Assembly (NCBI GenBank): GCA_037367405.1
Contig: JAZKJV010000086.1
Location: 1,225,001 to 1,289,000 of the forward strand
Length of the DNA: 64,000 nt
Origin: Ottelia alismoides
Lineage: Eukaryota > Streptophyta > Magnoliopsida > Alismatales > Hydrocharitaceae
Direction: 5' to 3'
This document shows positions 30,618-41,390 of the stretch, piece by piece. The position numbers and the translations under genes are program-made. Each line of letters begins with the position of its first letter. Within the stretch, counting starts at the first letter, position 1. The notes under the pieces are model-generated. The model ran no database searches, was not told the DNA's origin, and saw only the letters and a program-made list of their open reading frames with translations.

Positions 30618-31695
30618 GGATTTTTATCAGTTGTGCCCTTCTTAGATATTTTAATTCAATTATGCCCCTCTCATTTTAGAAATATCAATTGTGCCCTCGA
30701 TTTCTTGTTATTGTATCACTTGTGCCTTTCGAATTAGTTGTCGTCCATTTCCAAAGTAAACGAACATTAACTTTGAGGATACGATGGGAATTAGTTTTAA
30801 AAAATATGCTGAAATATCCAACCCCTTCTTCCTCCTCCTCTTCATCCTGCTCCTCCACCGACTCCTCCCGACCGCCCCCAACCCCTTCCTCCGCCCCGAG
30901 CTCCTCCTCTGCCCCTAGCATCCAACCCAAGCTCCCCTCCCCCCACATGCATTTCCCCCTCTATGTCCGAGCTCCTCCCTCTGCCCTCACATGTCTCCCT
31001 CTGCCCTGAGCTTCTCCCCCCGGCCCTCGCACATCCGCACACACTCCTTGCACCCACCCCCTTCCATCGCTCCTCCTCGACCCCTTGTTCACCCAGCTTC
31101 TTCCACTGCCCTCGTGCTTCCCCCTCCGCCCATGCCCTCCTCCTCTCCACCCCAAGCTCATCTCCCTACCCATAAACCTCCCCCTCTACCCCCTGCACCT
31201 CCCCTCCACCAGTGCACCACTCTCCACCCCAACTCCTCCCCACTTAACAGTCCACCACCACCCCAAGGTCCTCCTACGCCCTCGTCTGCCTAGAACGAAG
31301 TTCTCCCCTCTGAAGCAGTTGTCAAGCCCCCAGAGGAGAAGGGGATGAATGAGGAGGTGGTCGACCTCATCATCGAGAACTCGCGACCTCATCATCGACA
31401 TGCTGCTATTGATGATGAACGATGGAGAATGGGATGTATGAGGAGGTGGTCGGAGGAGGAAGGGTTGGAAGGTGAGGAGGAAGAATGAAAGGAGCATGTG
31501 GAGTTTTCCGGATAAGTCCCTCTTAGTTGTACCATGGTTGAGAAAACCATGGTTAGGTTCAAATTATTGAAGGCTAAAGTAATGGAGGGGCACAAGTGAT
31601 AAAACGACAAGAAGTCAAGGCACAGCTGATATTTCCAAAAAGAGAGTGGTATAACTGAAATTGCAATATCCGTAGGGTATAACTGATAAAAACCC
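30618..31695. mobile_element. Long-TIR non-autonomous element with CT-rich interior
   Basis: The left ~120 bp and the inverted right ~120 bp align throughout. Both begin GG(A/T)TTTTTATCAGTT and repeat a TATCAGTTGTGCCC-like word four times at ~35-45 bp spacing. Between them lie a CT-rich block (about 30815-31290) and a GA-rich block (about 31330-31490) that yield Pro/Ser-rich frames. Long inverted ends with a foreign-looking interior resemble Pack-MULEs, but I see no clear 9-bp duplication. Confidence 0.65.
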
Positions 31696-32042
31696 ATAAA
31701 CAACATAATTTTCTTCTGGTCCACTTAACGATGCACTGTGTGCTATTCCGTAGAGGAACACTACAGATGGACTTACCCTGAAACAGAGATGACCACAGCT
31801 AAAAGTTGGCTACCAGGGAGCGATGAAAAGCTATCACAACGGTGCCTAACAGCAACCTTTCAGCGACTGTGCTTTCATTAATTACCCTGCTACTCGTTGT
31901 TACGCTACAGTGACAGAGAAAGGGCAGTACAGCAGTCTCTACCAACAGCAGAGGCCCAATCAAGGGCTGACACCACACGTCTGTGGTTCACACAACCAAG
32001 CCCTGCTTTAATTACAGCGAGGACCACATCCGAAGCAAAGGT
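31696..32042. other. Unassigned sequence before the LINE
   Basis: No gene or repeat ends recognised. The plus-strand ORF that begins at 31897 runs from here into the LINE, but its first ~60 residues are host DNA and not part of the reverse transcriptase. Confidence 0.5.
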
Positions 32043-32056
32043 AAAAGTCCCACCTT
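32043..32056. repeat. LINE target-site duplication, left
   Basis: AAAAGTCCCACCTT is repeated exactly at 33831-33844, on the far side of the LINE poly(A) tail. Confidence 0.96.
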
Positions 32057-33830
32057 GGGGCTGTGAGGGGTGGGGGATCGACATGCGCGTGCTTAAAGGT
32101 GACCTCTCCAAAGCCTTCGACACAATCGAGCACTCCTTCATCTTGAGATCTCTTCAGCTCATGGGTTTTGACCCCGTCTGGATTGCCTGGATCACTAACT
32201 GTATTACCACTGTGTCTTTTTCCGTGCTTATCAACGGCTCCTCTGCAGGGTTTTTTAAAGGTTCTAGGGGGCTTAGGCAGGGCGACCCCCTGAGTCCCTT
32301 GCTTTTTGTAATTGGTATGGAATCTCTCACACTCTCATTGGGGATCGCGGTTGCCAAGGGGAATATTAGGCCCTTGGGCCGGGACGCGGGGTGGCCGCCA
32401 TCGCACATTATTTACGCCGACGACCTTCTCTTCTTCTCCAAAGCCTCCTCAACTACCCTGCTTGAGGTGAAGCGGGTGCTTGATGATTTCGCTGCCATAT
32501 CCGGGCTTTGCTTAAACCCACGCAAGTGCAAGCTTCTCCGACCCATGGGGGCCCCCAGATGACTTCTCTGTTACTCTCCGGTTGGGAATCTTACGCTGTG
32601 CGCTGCCCACTACATACCTTGGGCTTCCGTTGGTTTCCTCCCTTGGTAGGGGCTCCCATGCCCAAGCCTTGGAGGATCGAATTAGAGCTGCCCTCAGCGG
32701 CTGGAAAGCTCACTCGCTTTCTTTCGCGGGGCGGTTGCAACTCCTAAAGACCGTTATCGCGGGCATTAATTTGTATTGGGCTGGTGGTTGCCTCATTCCA
32801 GGTGGTACTGTCGATCGTGTGGACAAGATGTGTGCCAACTTCTTATGGGGCTACGGCATGCATCACGTCAGCTGGCATACTGTTTGCCTCCCCAAGGGGG
32901 GAAGGTGGTTTGGGACTTCGCTCCTTGGCCTTGCTCCGCGCCTGCCATGGTGGTTGTCTGGGGGTGGTCTATCCTCACCTCTAAGCAATCACTTTGGGCG
33001 GCTTACATCAGAAATAGATACCTTAGTCGCTGCTCTTTCTGGGATGTTGAGGCCAAAGCAGGTGACTCCCTCCTCTGGAAGACTATTCTACGGGGGAGGG
33101 ACTCCTATCGGGGCTTCATTGTCAGCTCCAATGACCAACACACCTGGGGGCAATCTCCTAAGGGCTTCTCCTTCACGCAGGCGTTTGATGCTGTGAGGCA
33201 CCGTGGTCCCTTGGTCCCCTTGGGCCTCCGTTGTTTGGTGTAAAAAGGCGGTTCCTAAGTACGCTTGCACCCTTTACAAGGCGATCTGCAACAGGCTACC
33301 AACGATGGATAGGCTAGCGCACTTTGGGATCTCTACGAGCGGTGTTTGTTATCTCTGCGGATGCACAAGTGAGACCCGTGACCATATCTTCTTCCTTTGT
33401 GACTTTGCGGAGATCACTTGGCGTGAGGTTCTTCGGGATTTGGGGCTCCCCAGCCCTCCCTCCCTTTTGCTTTCCACAATTGTTGAGTGGATCTCTTCTG
33501 TCCACCATGCCGAGATCAAGCTCATCTGGTGCGCCGCGCTTTCTTCTACTGTTTGGGAAATCTGGAAGGAAAGAAATCAAAGATGGGCATCTTCCCGCTC
33601 CTCCTCTCCCTCCGTCCTGGCGGCTTCGATTGTCTCTAGCGTCAACATAACACGTCTTTTGAAGAACGCTTGACTAAACCTCCCCCCCTGGGCGCCAGAC
33701 ATTTTTGCTACGCTTGTTTCACATGTTGTAATACCTGCTAATCTTTTTGTTTTTTGAGGCTCCGAGCCTGCAACTTGTACATTAAACTTTTTGTGATTGA
33801 ATACAAAGGATACCTTACCAATCAAAAAAA
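32057..33830 (+). mobile_element. 5'-truncated LINE (L1-type) with poly(A) tail
   Basis: The element starts inside the reverse transcriptase domain and ends in an A run at 33824-33834, between 14-bp direct repeats. 5' truncation, a poly(A) tail and long target duplications are the signature of target-primed reverse transcription. The 3' non-coding part (about 33674-33820) follows the last coding remnant. Confidence 0.96.
32083..33673 (+). pseudogene. LINE reverse transcriptase C-terminal part plus zinc-binding domain
   Basis: The first frame (to 32562) holds the RT core: LKGDLSKAFDTIEHSF, GLRQGDPLSPLLFVIGMESL and the catalytic box IIYADDLLFF. Coding then continues through at least three frame changes: YLGLPLVSS...LSFAGRLQLLKTVIAGIN (frame of 32582), GGLGLRSLALLRACH (frame of 32784), LWAAYIRNRYL and LLWKTILRGRD (frame of 32776). 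It ends in a zf-RVT-like region (CTLYKAICNRLPTMDRLA, VCYLCGCTSETRDHIFFLC) in the frame of 33203. The endonuclease and the N-terminal half are absent. The breaks make it non-functional. Confidence 0.93.
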
Positions 33831-33844
33831 AAAAGTCCCACCTT
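33831..33844. repeat. LINE target-site duplication, right
   Basis: This is the partner of 32043-32056. Confidence 0.96.
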
Positions 33845-34037
33845 CCGGTTACGGGCACGCATTGCCGAAATCCAAGTACCGTGCTTGTCTGTGCCCGTAC
33901 ATAGTGCTGGTCGCTTTCAGAGCCGAGGTGGGGGCGGACTCCCGTGCTATCACGTGGCAGGACGAGGCCGAAATTCAAAGTTTGCGGGCGCTAGTGGCGT
34001 GCAAGGAAGACCAGAGGACCACCACATTGCTTGTTTT
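33845..34037. other. Sequence downstream of the MCM9 remnant
   Basis: No gene recognised. On the minus strand it follows the stop codon of the MCM9 remnant and may be its 3' untranslated region or flank, split by the LINE. Confidence 0.45.
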
Positions 34038-35073
34038 TCAGGAGAATTCTTTGATCGCTTTCAGCTTCTCTAGAATCGACTCTTCTTGCTTCGCATCTGT
34101 GCTTATGTTCAAGGATTTGCACTAGACAAAAGAATAAGGAAAGAAAATCAATCATGTGTAGGTTAAGGATACATTCAAGATCAGGATTCTCGGTGAAGTT
34201 GGAGTAGAGAGCGGCTCCCACGCTGTCTAAGATCGCCGACGTGGTCATGGATGATTCGATGCATAGTCTGGCATGTGCTGTGTAGGAAGAAGAGAGGGGG
34301 AGACGTGATCAGATGCACGCACGTCGATGTGGGGAGAAATCCAAGTGGGAAAATTTATACCTTGGGCCAATTGAAGCAAGCTTTCTAACATGCGAACAGT
34401 AGTCCTCGCTGTATGAGAAGGACCACTGTCAGTTCTGATGGGCTTACATCACGAGGATACGTATTGCAGGGTTAAGGGGTAGGGGTTAAGGGGTAGAGAT
34501 GATACCTACATTGTCGACCGCGGATATTCGTTGTAGTTGGTAATAGCTTGAGACGATTTTCTCATAATCTTGGCTTCGTTTGGTTGCAAGGTTGGGCAGG
34601 GTTGGATTGGGTACCCCTCCTTTCAACCCTTCTAATCCCCATCACAGTTTACTATTCACAAGGGTACCCCAATCCAACTCAACTTTGCCCAACCCTGCAA
34701 CCAAACGAACCCTTAGTAAAGACAGGCAGGAAATGCCCTTTTACATAGTGAATCTATCTATGAAAGAGAAGTCCAGTCTCACAGGGATCGGATAAAACTA
34801 TAACTGATAAAATGTCGATTCCATATAATTTACCTTCTTAGCATAGGCAGTGGCCAGAAATTCGCGAAGTCCTTGTCTTTAGTTACTCGCTTTGGGACTC
34901 CTTTATGATTAATGAAGTGAAACTCTACGGCATTATTCATTAACATGACTTGTTTTTTTACCTCCTCTAAAATATGAGATGAATGGCATCCCACTCGGGG
35001 TATTTTGTATCTAGGAGCACTAGCACTATATCGAATATGCTCAACAACGGTCCTGATAGTGATGTGGTTACAA
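34038..35073 (-). pseudogene. MCM9: MCM9 DNA helicase, C-terminal exons of a decayed gene
   Basis: Six exon pieces on the minus strand fit together with GT-AG introns and consistent phase. Positions 34962-35073 read LSGPLLSIFDIVLVLLDTK; about 34834-34890 DFANFWPLPMLRR; 34713-34757 IHYVKGHFLPVF; 34506 to about 34565 VSSYYQLQRISAVDN; 34361-34408 RTTVRMLESLLQLAQ; 34173-34277 AHARLCIESSMTTSAI and NFTENPDLE; 34038-34096 KQEESILEKLKAIKEFS then TGA. In the family this is the end of the AAA+ motor through to the C terminus. The lesions are: Ile in place of the Arg-finger Arg (codon 35036-35038), a one-base loss near 34975-34985, TAG (34754-34756) where family members have Tyr, a MITE in an exon, and about 16 residues missing after AHARL. 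Upstream exons are not in the window. MCM8 fits less well. Confidence 0.87.
34572..34712. mobile_element. Tourist-like MITE inside an MCM9 exon, 141 bp
   Basis: The ends are GGCTTCGTTTGGTTGCAAGG and, inverted, GGGTTCGTTTGGTTGCAGGG; the pairing continues through GGTTGGGCA and TTGGGTACCCC. The GGGTTCGTTTGG-type terminus is common to PIF/Harbinger Tourist-like MITEs, which duplicate TTA/TAA. TTA is on the right side, but CTT is on the left, so the duplication is imperfect. Confidence 0.8.
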
Positions 35074-35272
35074 CAAGGTTTTCAATCTCGATTTCATTTC
35101 GAGATTTTGAAAAACCGAAATAATTTCAAAATTTCGTCGGAACTTCGACGAAATTTCAACACTTTCGGCCAAAATCGACCTAGATTTGTGAAGGGAGGAC
35201 ATATATATCGAGATTTAGATTTTGATTTCGGTAGGATGTCGAAACCGACATTTCGCGAAATTTGAAATCCTG
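35074..35272. mobile_element. hAT-like MITE of the GAAATTTCG family, copy 1
   Basis: It begins CAAGGTTTTCAATCTCG and ends, inverted, CAGGATTTCAAATTTCG, with GAAATTTCG words in both orientations inside. It interrupts the MCM9 region directly upstream of the exon containing LSGPLLS. I see no matching 8-bp duplication here, unlike the three sister copies. Confidence 0.65.
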
Positions 35273-35293
35273 AAAGAGAAAATACTTCAAATA

Positions 35294-35298
35294 CATAC
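35294..35298. repeat. Target-site duplication CATAC (left)
   Basis: It equals 37561-37565 on the other side of the small Copia element. Confidence 0.93.
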
Positions 35299-35562
35299 TG
35301 TTGAAATCAGAGAAGCGAAAGCGGAAACGATAAATAAAATGATAAACAAGAACACCGGAGATTTAATGTGGAACCCTATTCCCTAAGGAGCGGGATGAAA
35401 CCACAGGAGAAGCCCTCAACGGGGCGGATTTTTTATTAGAATTTCTCAATGAGTACAGGGGGTGTGAGGCTATTTGTATAGGAGCTCAAGGGAGAATATT
35501 CTATAGGATATTCTCTATAGAATATTCTCTTAACAAATAGTCACACCGAATATTCTCTAATA
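35299..35562 (-). repeat. LTR of the small Copia element (window-left)
   Basis: It runs TGTTGAAATCAG to TCTCTAATA; the terminal CA has changed to TA. It is nearly identical to the right LTR. Confidence 0.93.
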
Positions 35563-37296
35563 CTCCCCCTCAAGCTAGAGCTGAGAAAGCTGCAGCTTGC
35601 AACAAAAAGAAAGTATACAACACATCTTCACACGATACATCACAAGAAGAATACAAGTCCGCTGCTGGTAGAAGACCTCGCACGAGGACGGGTCTGCGGC
35701 TTTCAGGTCATCGGAACGTATCTCTGGCATGCCTGTAGAGCCGCTGCGATATCAGGTCACCGGAACATATCTCTGTCGTGCATGCAGGTCACCGGAACAT
35801 ATCTCTGTCGTGCCTGGAGTAGAATCGCTGCAGAAGAAGTCCAGTGCGGAATAGTAGTCGGGTCGCAAAAGAAGTATGCGCGCTGTCGAAGAAGTTGATG
35901 CTCGGTGAAGACGGATGATCTGTAAAAACTTGGAGTGATGCACAGAAGACCTGAAGAATATATCATTTCTGACTCCCCCTTTCTCCATACTTGTCGGAAA
36001 ATGAACATCGACAAAGTTGGGAGAAGACAAGGTAAAAATGGAGACAAAACATCACTTAAAACTTCTTGCGGCTTTTCATCATTTTTTTAAGCCGCCACTC
36101 TTCTTTTTCTTTTTTTTTTGAAATACTTTTTTTGAAATCATTTTTTTTGCATTTTACGTACGGCTTTTTTTTTCTATTTTGTACACGCCTTTTTTATATA
36201 TAAATCAGCCCCTTTTCTTCTTTTTTTTATTTAGGGCTCAATCATTTTTTTTTCAAAATCACTGCTCCCCCCTTTTTGTAAAGCCGTTCAGAATTTTTTC
36301 CTTCTTTTTTTTGGCTTTTCAGAATTTTTTTTAACTTGCGTCCCCCCTTTTTTTAATCACAAGCAGGAGCTTTTAGGGTTTCTAATTGAAACCTCAATCG
36401 AATAAACCCTTTGTTGAAGCGTCGTTGCAGGAGATCTTCCCTGGAGGTTGCAAGGGCGCCGCCAGTGGGGGAGGCTGGTGCCGCAAGGGAGAAGGGCCAC
36501 GGAGTAGGGCTTCTTCGCACCGCCCGTGGCCAGAGAAGAGCCACGTATGAAGCACACAGGCTTTGGTCTGGAGGACTGCCGCTGAACGAACGGGCTAGGT
36601 TTCACGCGAGGGCTGCGCGAGAGGGGAGGGGGTTGCTGCTGCGCACGGGGGCTGCGCGTGAGGGCTTCTGCGCCACGACAGTCGGATTTGTTGGGGTGCC
36701 GCCTGGGGCTCGAAGGAGGCGACCTGGAGGTTCGCGTTTGTGCTCTACTGGGGGATATTCATGCGAGGGGAGGGTGACTGGGCATCGGGTTGAGATCCTC
36801 GAGCACCCGCTAGGAGGGAAGGGTCCTCGAGCACGACGCTCCTTAGGGTTGCGCCTTAGGCTTGTTTGGCTCCAGCGCCGCCTAGATCGGATGTGCGCGA
36901 TGGAGATCCACGTTGAGAAGATCTGGAAACAAGGGGGAGCGCCACCACGATGGCCTGGATCTACGGCGAGGGCAGAACTGGATGGTGGGGTTCTTCGCGT
37001 GCATGAAGAAGAACAGGGGCCTGCACACCCTGGGAGGTCGCGTGTGATGGGGAGTTGCCGCCGCAGAGCATGAGGAGACTGTGCACGCCTTCTCTGTTAT
37101 GTGCACCGTCTTCAAAGAGTAGGATTCCGAAGAACCCTAAAACAAAATCCCTCAAAACAAAATATGAATATGAACAATAACTCGAATCATACGGAACTGG
37201 ATCTTCGAAACGTCAATCTTCAAGAACTTCAAAATCGAATCTTGAATAAAATATGAACAACATGCAACCCCGAGAATCGAACCTGCTCTGATACCA

Positions 37297-37560
37297 TGTT
37301 GAAATCAGAGAAGCGAAAGCGGAAACGATAAATAAAATGATAAACAAGAACACCGGAGATTTAATGTGGAACCCTACTCCCTAAGGAGCGGGATGAAACC
37401 ACAGGAGAAGCCCTCAACGGGACGGATATTCTATTAGAATTTCTCAATGAGTACAGGGGGTGTGAGGCTCTTTATATAGGAACTCAAGGGAGAATATTCT
37501 ATAGGATATTCTCTTATAGATATTCTCTTAACAAATAGCCACACAGAATATTCTCTAACA
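37297..37560 (-). repeat. LTR of the small Copia element (window-right)
   Basis: It runs TGTTGAAATCAG to TCTCTAACA. The minus strand holds a TATA-like CTATATAAAGAGCC near 37465-37480. Confidence 0.93.
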
Positions 37561-37697
37561 CATACTATTGGACTGTCAGGAATTTTCGATAATATCAATG
37601 TGCAATTGATGAATAATAAATATGTTCATTTCCAAAAACTTGGAAAGAGCTATTAACACCTATTAACTACAATATTAAACGTTTATATATATGCCTA

Positions 37698-38610
37698 TCA
37701 ATTCGTCATATACCCAATCAACATTAGCTTCACGTCCTCGGTGAAGAATTTCTCAATTTCGAGGGTTCTTATATGCTTAATAGGTTCCACGGTCTTCATA
37801 TGGACAGTAACTGGTGCATGTCTGAAATGGCTCACCAGGTTGACGATAGAAGTGATATCGAGTCTCCGGAACTGGCCCATGGAATCTTCTTCGTTAAGTT
37901 GTTTCCCATCCTTGAGCTCAACTAGCATTTCACTCAACATGAGTAGAAGTGGAGAATCATAACTTCCCAATTTCCTTTAGCAGATCAAAAGTATAATTCC
38001 TCACAAAGAGACAGGTCTGCTCTCAAACTTAGAATCTCAATACCCAAAATTTCATATTTACCCATCAGGTCAAACTCAGCAAAAAAAACATCCTATTTAA
38101 CCAAGCAATGCCCTATGTATCATGTTCCCTGTGATGACACCGATCACTTCATTCTTATCATAGGCATAGAACCAATTTCTGAGTCATACAATAGGAACAA
38201 CAATAATCAAGAATCCCATCCCCAGCTTCTGATCATCACAACGAATATGTAATCATTATCATAGATTCTTAATCATCTCTTTGAGCCACTACAGTGACTG
38301 TAGTTTTGCCTTGTTCTGGCAATCCCTTTTCGTGTCTCAGTTCTTTGAAGTAGTTGCAAAAATCCTTCAGATTGATTTTCTTTGATTTTACTTTCGATAT
38401 GGCCTTCTTCAGATACTTCTCAAATGCACCATAATACTTCTGGTGGGGGTTACCAACCTACAACATCTTTTTCTCCGCAATTTATAGAAACAATGTGACA
38501 AGCTCACGAGTATGACGGCACAATCAAACTTCTTAAGGGTAATCTCTTCCACATCGATTACAAATGACTGAACAAAATTTTCTAAAGACAGTGGGAATGA
38601 AACCAACAAA
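37698..38610 (-). pseudogene. Unidentified exon-like remnant
   Basis: Three minus-strand stretches look protein-coding. The first, about 38520-38609, includes FVQSFVIDVEEITLKKFDC. The second, 38269 to about 38457, includes HQKYYGAFEKYLKK, INLKDFCNYFKELRHEKGLP and ends at TAA 38269-38271. The third, 37698-37970, includes SPLLLMLSEMLVELKDGKQL and RRLDITSIVNLVSHFRHAPV. The first two are in different frames with an apparent small gap between them. Composition and charge patterns resemble real exons, but I do not recognise the family. It may be a decayed host gene or a capture by an element. Confidence 0.35.
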
Positions 38611-38874
38611 ATCAGAACAATGTCCTTTCACGAAATTCATATTATGCGACATCATCTCGTTGTTCCTTCAAGCACAAGAAAATTTTGATGCCAGTTTTAT
38701 CACACAGCAAAAGTATAAAGCAAAACAGACATTGATAACAAACAAGCATGAAACAACCATGTTCCAAAATATGAGGTTCGCCTTAACCAGGCTACGTCCT
38801 CATCAACAACAGTGGATCTCTCTATATGGTAGAATAACCCTAAACCTTTCGTACATACGTATCTCCTAAAATGG
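38611..38874. other. Unassigned sequence left of the MULE
   Basis: No gene or repeat ends recognised. Confidence 0.5.
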
Positions 38875-39062
38875 AGGGATCCATAAGAGGAAAATTCCTA
38901 AGCAGTACCTTGAATTTACTTAAAATCCCTAGGTATTACGAAATATTTTTTTATCTGAATGCTACGGCGGTGTCGCGTGTTCAACATGCGACACACTTTA
39001 ATGTTTTTTTTACCTACGTACTACAGAGAAAACGCATCTTCGATATGCGCTATCTCTAAAAA
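38875..39062. repeat. MULE terminal inverted repeat, left
   Basis: It pairs with about 45140-45326. It contains the pair TCGCGTGTTCAACATGCGAC as an internal palindrome. Confidence 0.85.
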
Positions 39063-39094
39063 CTCATGGATGTGCTACTCGCGGTTACTTTCTT

Positions 39095-39355
39095 TCAATA
39101 TCGCATACTCAACATGCGATATAATGAAACTATCTGGAAATTTTGCGAATCTGGGTGTTTATCCTATATCGCGTGTTGAGAATGCGATATTGGACAAATA
39201 CCCTGGATTTGAAAATTTCCAGGAAGTTTCACTTATATTGCATGTTGAGTATGCGATATTAAATAAACTTCCTAGATATGCGATATTTACACGAAGTTGA
39301 CTTATATCGCATGTTCACTATACGATATTAAAGGTACTTCCTGGATATGCGATAT
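39095..39355. repeat. Subterminal palindrome array of the MULE
   Basis: The word ATATCGCAT(G/A)TT and its complement (AT)GCGATAT recur six or more times, mostly as pairs around TGTTGAGTATGCGATA, at roughly 60-bp spacing. A weaker match (GATATCGCATTTTTGAAG) lies at the other end near 45137. Repeated subterminal words usually mark transposase-binding sites. Confidence 0.75.
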
Positions 39356-39839
39356 TTCCAAGGAATTTTGGAGAATAACGCCATTCATTCCTATTTGATC
39401 TTGATTTCCTCATTCAAATTGAATAAATTATTGGAATAAATTAAATGCACAGATTCATAATATCAAATTATCCCCATTGATGCACACAAATATTCACATA
39501 ATTGACTCCCAAACATTAAAAAACATAGAAATTTCAATAACTTAGAATTTTATAAAATGTATTTTCATGAACAACATTATATTTAGAACAACATTGAATT
39601 TACAAATCGCCTTCTTCTCCCTTGATATGTCCCCGTTGGATATCATCATTATTTTAGAGGGTCATGCACCATCGTCCTTAAATGTTGGCATTGGTTGCGG
39701 TGTTAGGGTGCAGTAAATGGGTTGAGTATCTCTAACATCCACGCCTAGCATCATCGGTGCATGTGTTGTTGGCATGTCCTCACTCGATCGCTCGACAACT
39801 GGTGTGATGAACTGGCTCTCCGATTCCGGGGATGGAACA

Positions 39840-41390
39840 TCAACATCTACCCCCGCGTCTTCCTACTCGTCCACTGGCATGGCTGGTGGTTCATGCGCTC
39901 TTCCGCTGCATCTTCTTCTCCCTCTAGCCCATTCCTTTCTAGCCTATGCCTGAGCCTAATCAACATGCTCCTCGTGTATCGTGAGGGCATCTGCAAATTG
40001 GAATGCCAACCATCATTCCATTTTAGCCTTTGCATGTACTGCAATCTCCCGACACTCCTAGTGTCTGGTATCGTATATGCGGTCTCACCTGGACCTCTGC
40101 ATAAAAAAAGGAATACACAGTGGTTAATCTTACAAAAATGTCCTGGTAAAACTGACAACATATTTGGTGAGTGTTCTTACATTGCTTGTCAAAGTTATCC
40201 CTAACCGACCTACAAATTTCCTCGTAATCATTCTATACCAATCCATATAGCCCGGAGTCGCAATGGTCCCATTAGATTGGTCGAAGGCAACAAGTCTATC
40301 CACTCGATCATCACACTCACGTATTTGCACCCAATGTTTGGACCTCCAATCAATATGTACCTTTCCCCTCAAGTCGATGATGTGGAGGTCCTAGAATGTA
40401 AAGTACAACATGAGAACGTCTTGACTTCTGCCAAATTGATGAAGAAAGCGGTCTGGAAAATAATATTCCACAACGTGGAAGTATATCAACGGTACCCTTG
40501 CCGTCCAAATGTTTTGTCCCTTGAGATAATATGCACGTAGATGTGCAAGTATGTCATCAGTATATGGCATCTATAGTACATGCATGAAAAAGTGATATGT
40601 AATTTAGTGGTCATTTTTTGTAAATAGTTGAAGGAATGTGTTGCTACTTATTTACCTGTTCTGGTGATTGCATGTTGAAAGCGTCGCGGTATGGTCTCAC
40701 GACATGGTTTGGTTGTCAACGATGTGTGAACGTAGCAGCCCAACAAACCCCTAACGGATGATCGTGCCGCTGTCGTGTTTCCCTGATCATAGGAGCAATG
40801 TGTGGAAAATGCACCCATGTCCACAGCTGAAGCAATATGTCCGAGTCTCCAATCTTCTCGGTTGCCATATCCGCTGCTAAACATAGATGTCTGTATAGAA
40901 ATGCAAGGACCGCGGATCCCCAACTTAGCAGCCCAAAGTATTGTAGATCATGCAAAAGATGAAATGTAATCAAAAAATCAATGACCCTGACTTGCCCGTG
41001 AATAAAACACCACCCAGTAATTGTAAAATGTATGCTCGTGCGTGCCTGTTCAAGACCACCTCTTCATCATCTGGTGTCTGCAAAATATGTGACTAACCAG
41101 CTCACCATAACTCTGCTGGCGACAATCTCAGAAGGTAGGGGCCTGACAAGAGAAGTTGCTCGCATGTGTCAGCACATGTCGCTCCAGTGGTGGTCTCTCA
41201 TGTAACCACTGGTCCATCGATTGGTAACCCCAAGATGAAAGCGACATCCTGCAACGTAATGGACATCTCTCTACTGGCGATGTGGAAAGTGTGTATCTTA
41301 AGTCTCCATCACTCCACCAAAGCAATAACTAAATGCCAATCTAGTGTGATGAATTCCAATTCCGAAATACATCCAAATCATGCATGAGAT
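39840..41390 (-). pseudogene. Plant mobile domain (PMD) remnant in the MULE
   Basis: On the minus strand the order is WRLKIHTFHIASREMSITL then DVAFILGLPIDGPVV (about 41210-41320, with TGA codons where Arg codons are likely); LLSWGSAVLAFLYRHLCLA, IGDSDILLQLWTWVHFPHIA (about 40800-40970); GKVHIDWRSKHW, WDARVD-like RECDDRVDRL, YMDWYRMITRKFVG (about 40190-40370); and a basic tail to ~39850. This order is that of the PMD found in the Arabidopsis MAIN/MAIL proteins and in transposon proteins. Frame changes and stops break it. Confidence 0.8.

Larger units (their letters stand above)
35299..37560 (-). mobile_element. Non-autonomous Copia-type LTR element, 2.26 kb
   Basis: It has two 264-bp LTRs and a CATAC duplication. 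On the minus strand a primer site TGGTATCAGAGCAGG (initiator tRNA-Met type) follows the LTR without spacer at 37282-37296, and the polypurine tract TTGAGGGGGAG precedes the other LTR. The 1.7-kb interior lacks gag and pol. It contains T-rich runs (about 36090-36350) and a GC-rich block at 36411-37073 with a 220-codon plus-strand ORF of no recognisable family. This fits a small TRIM/LARD-like element that depends on another Copia for mobilisation. Confidence 0.9.

Noticed and set aside
30689..31348. Pro/Ser-rich and Gly/Glu-rich ORFs around the CT-rich block
   Set aside because: They are open on both strands because of low-complexity composition, with no domain or start context that supports a gene.
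36411..37073. A 220-codon Arg/Gly/Ala-rich ORF in the small Copia element
   Set aside because: It lies antisense to the element, in GC-rich DNA, with no recognisable domain. I report the block as possible cargo but not as a gene.
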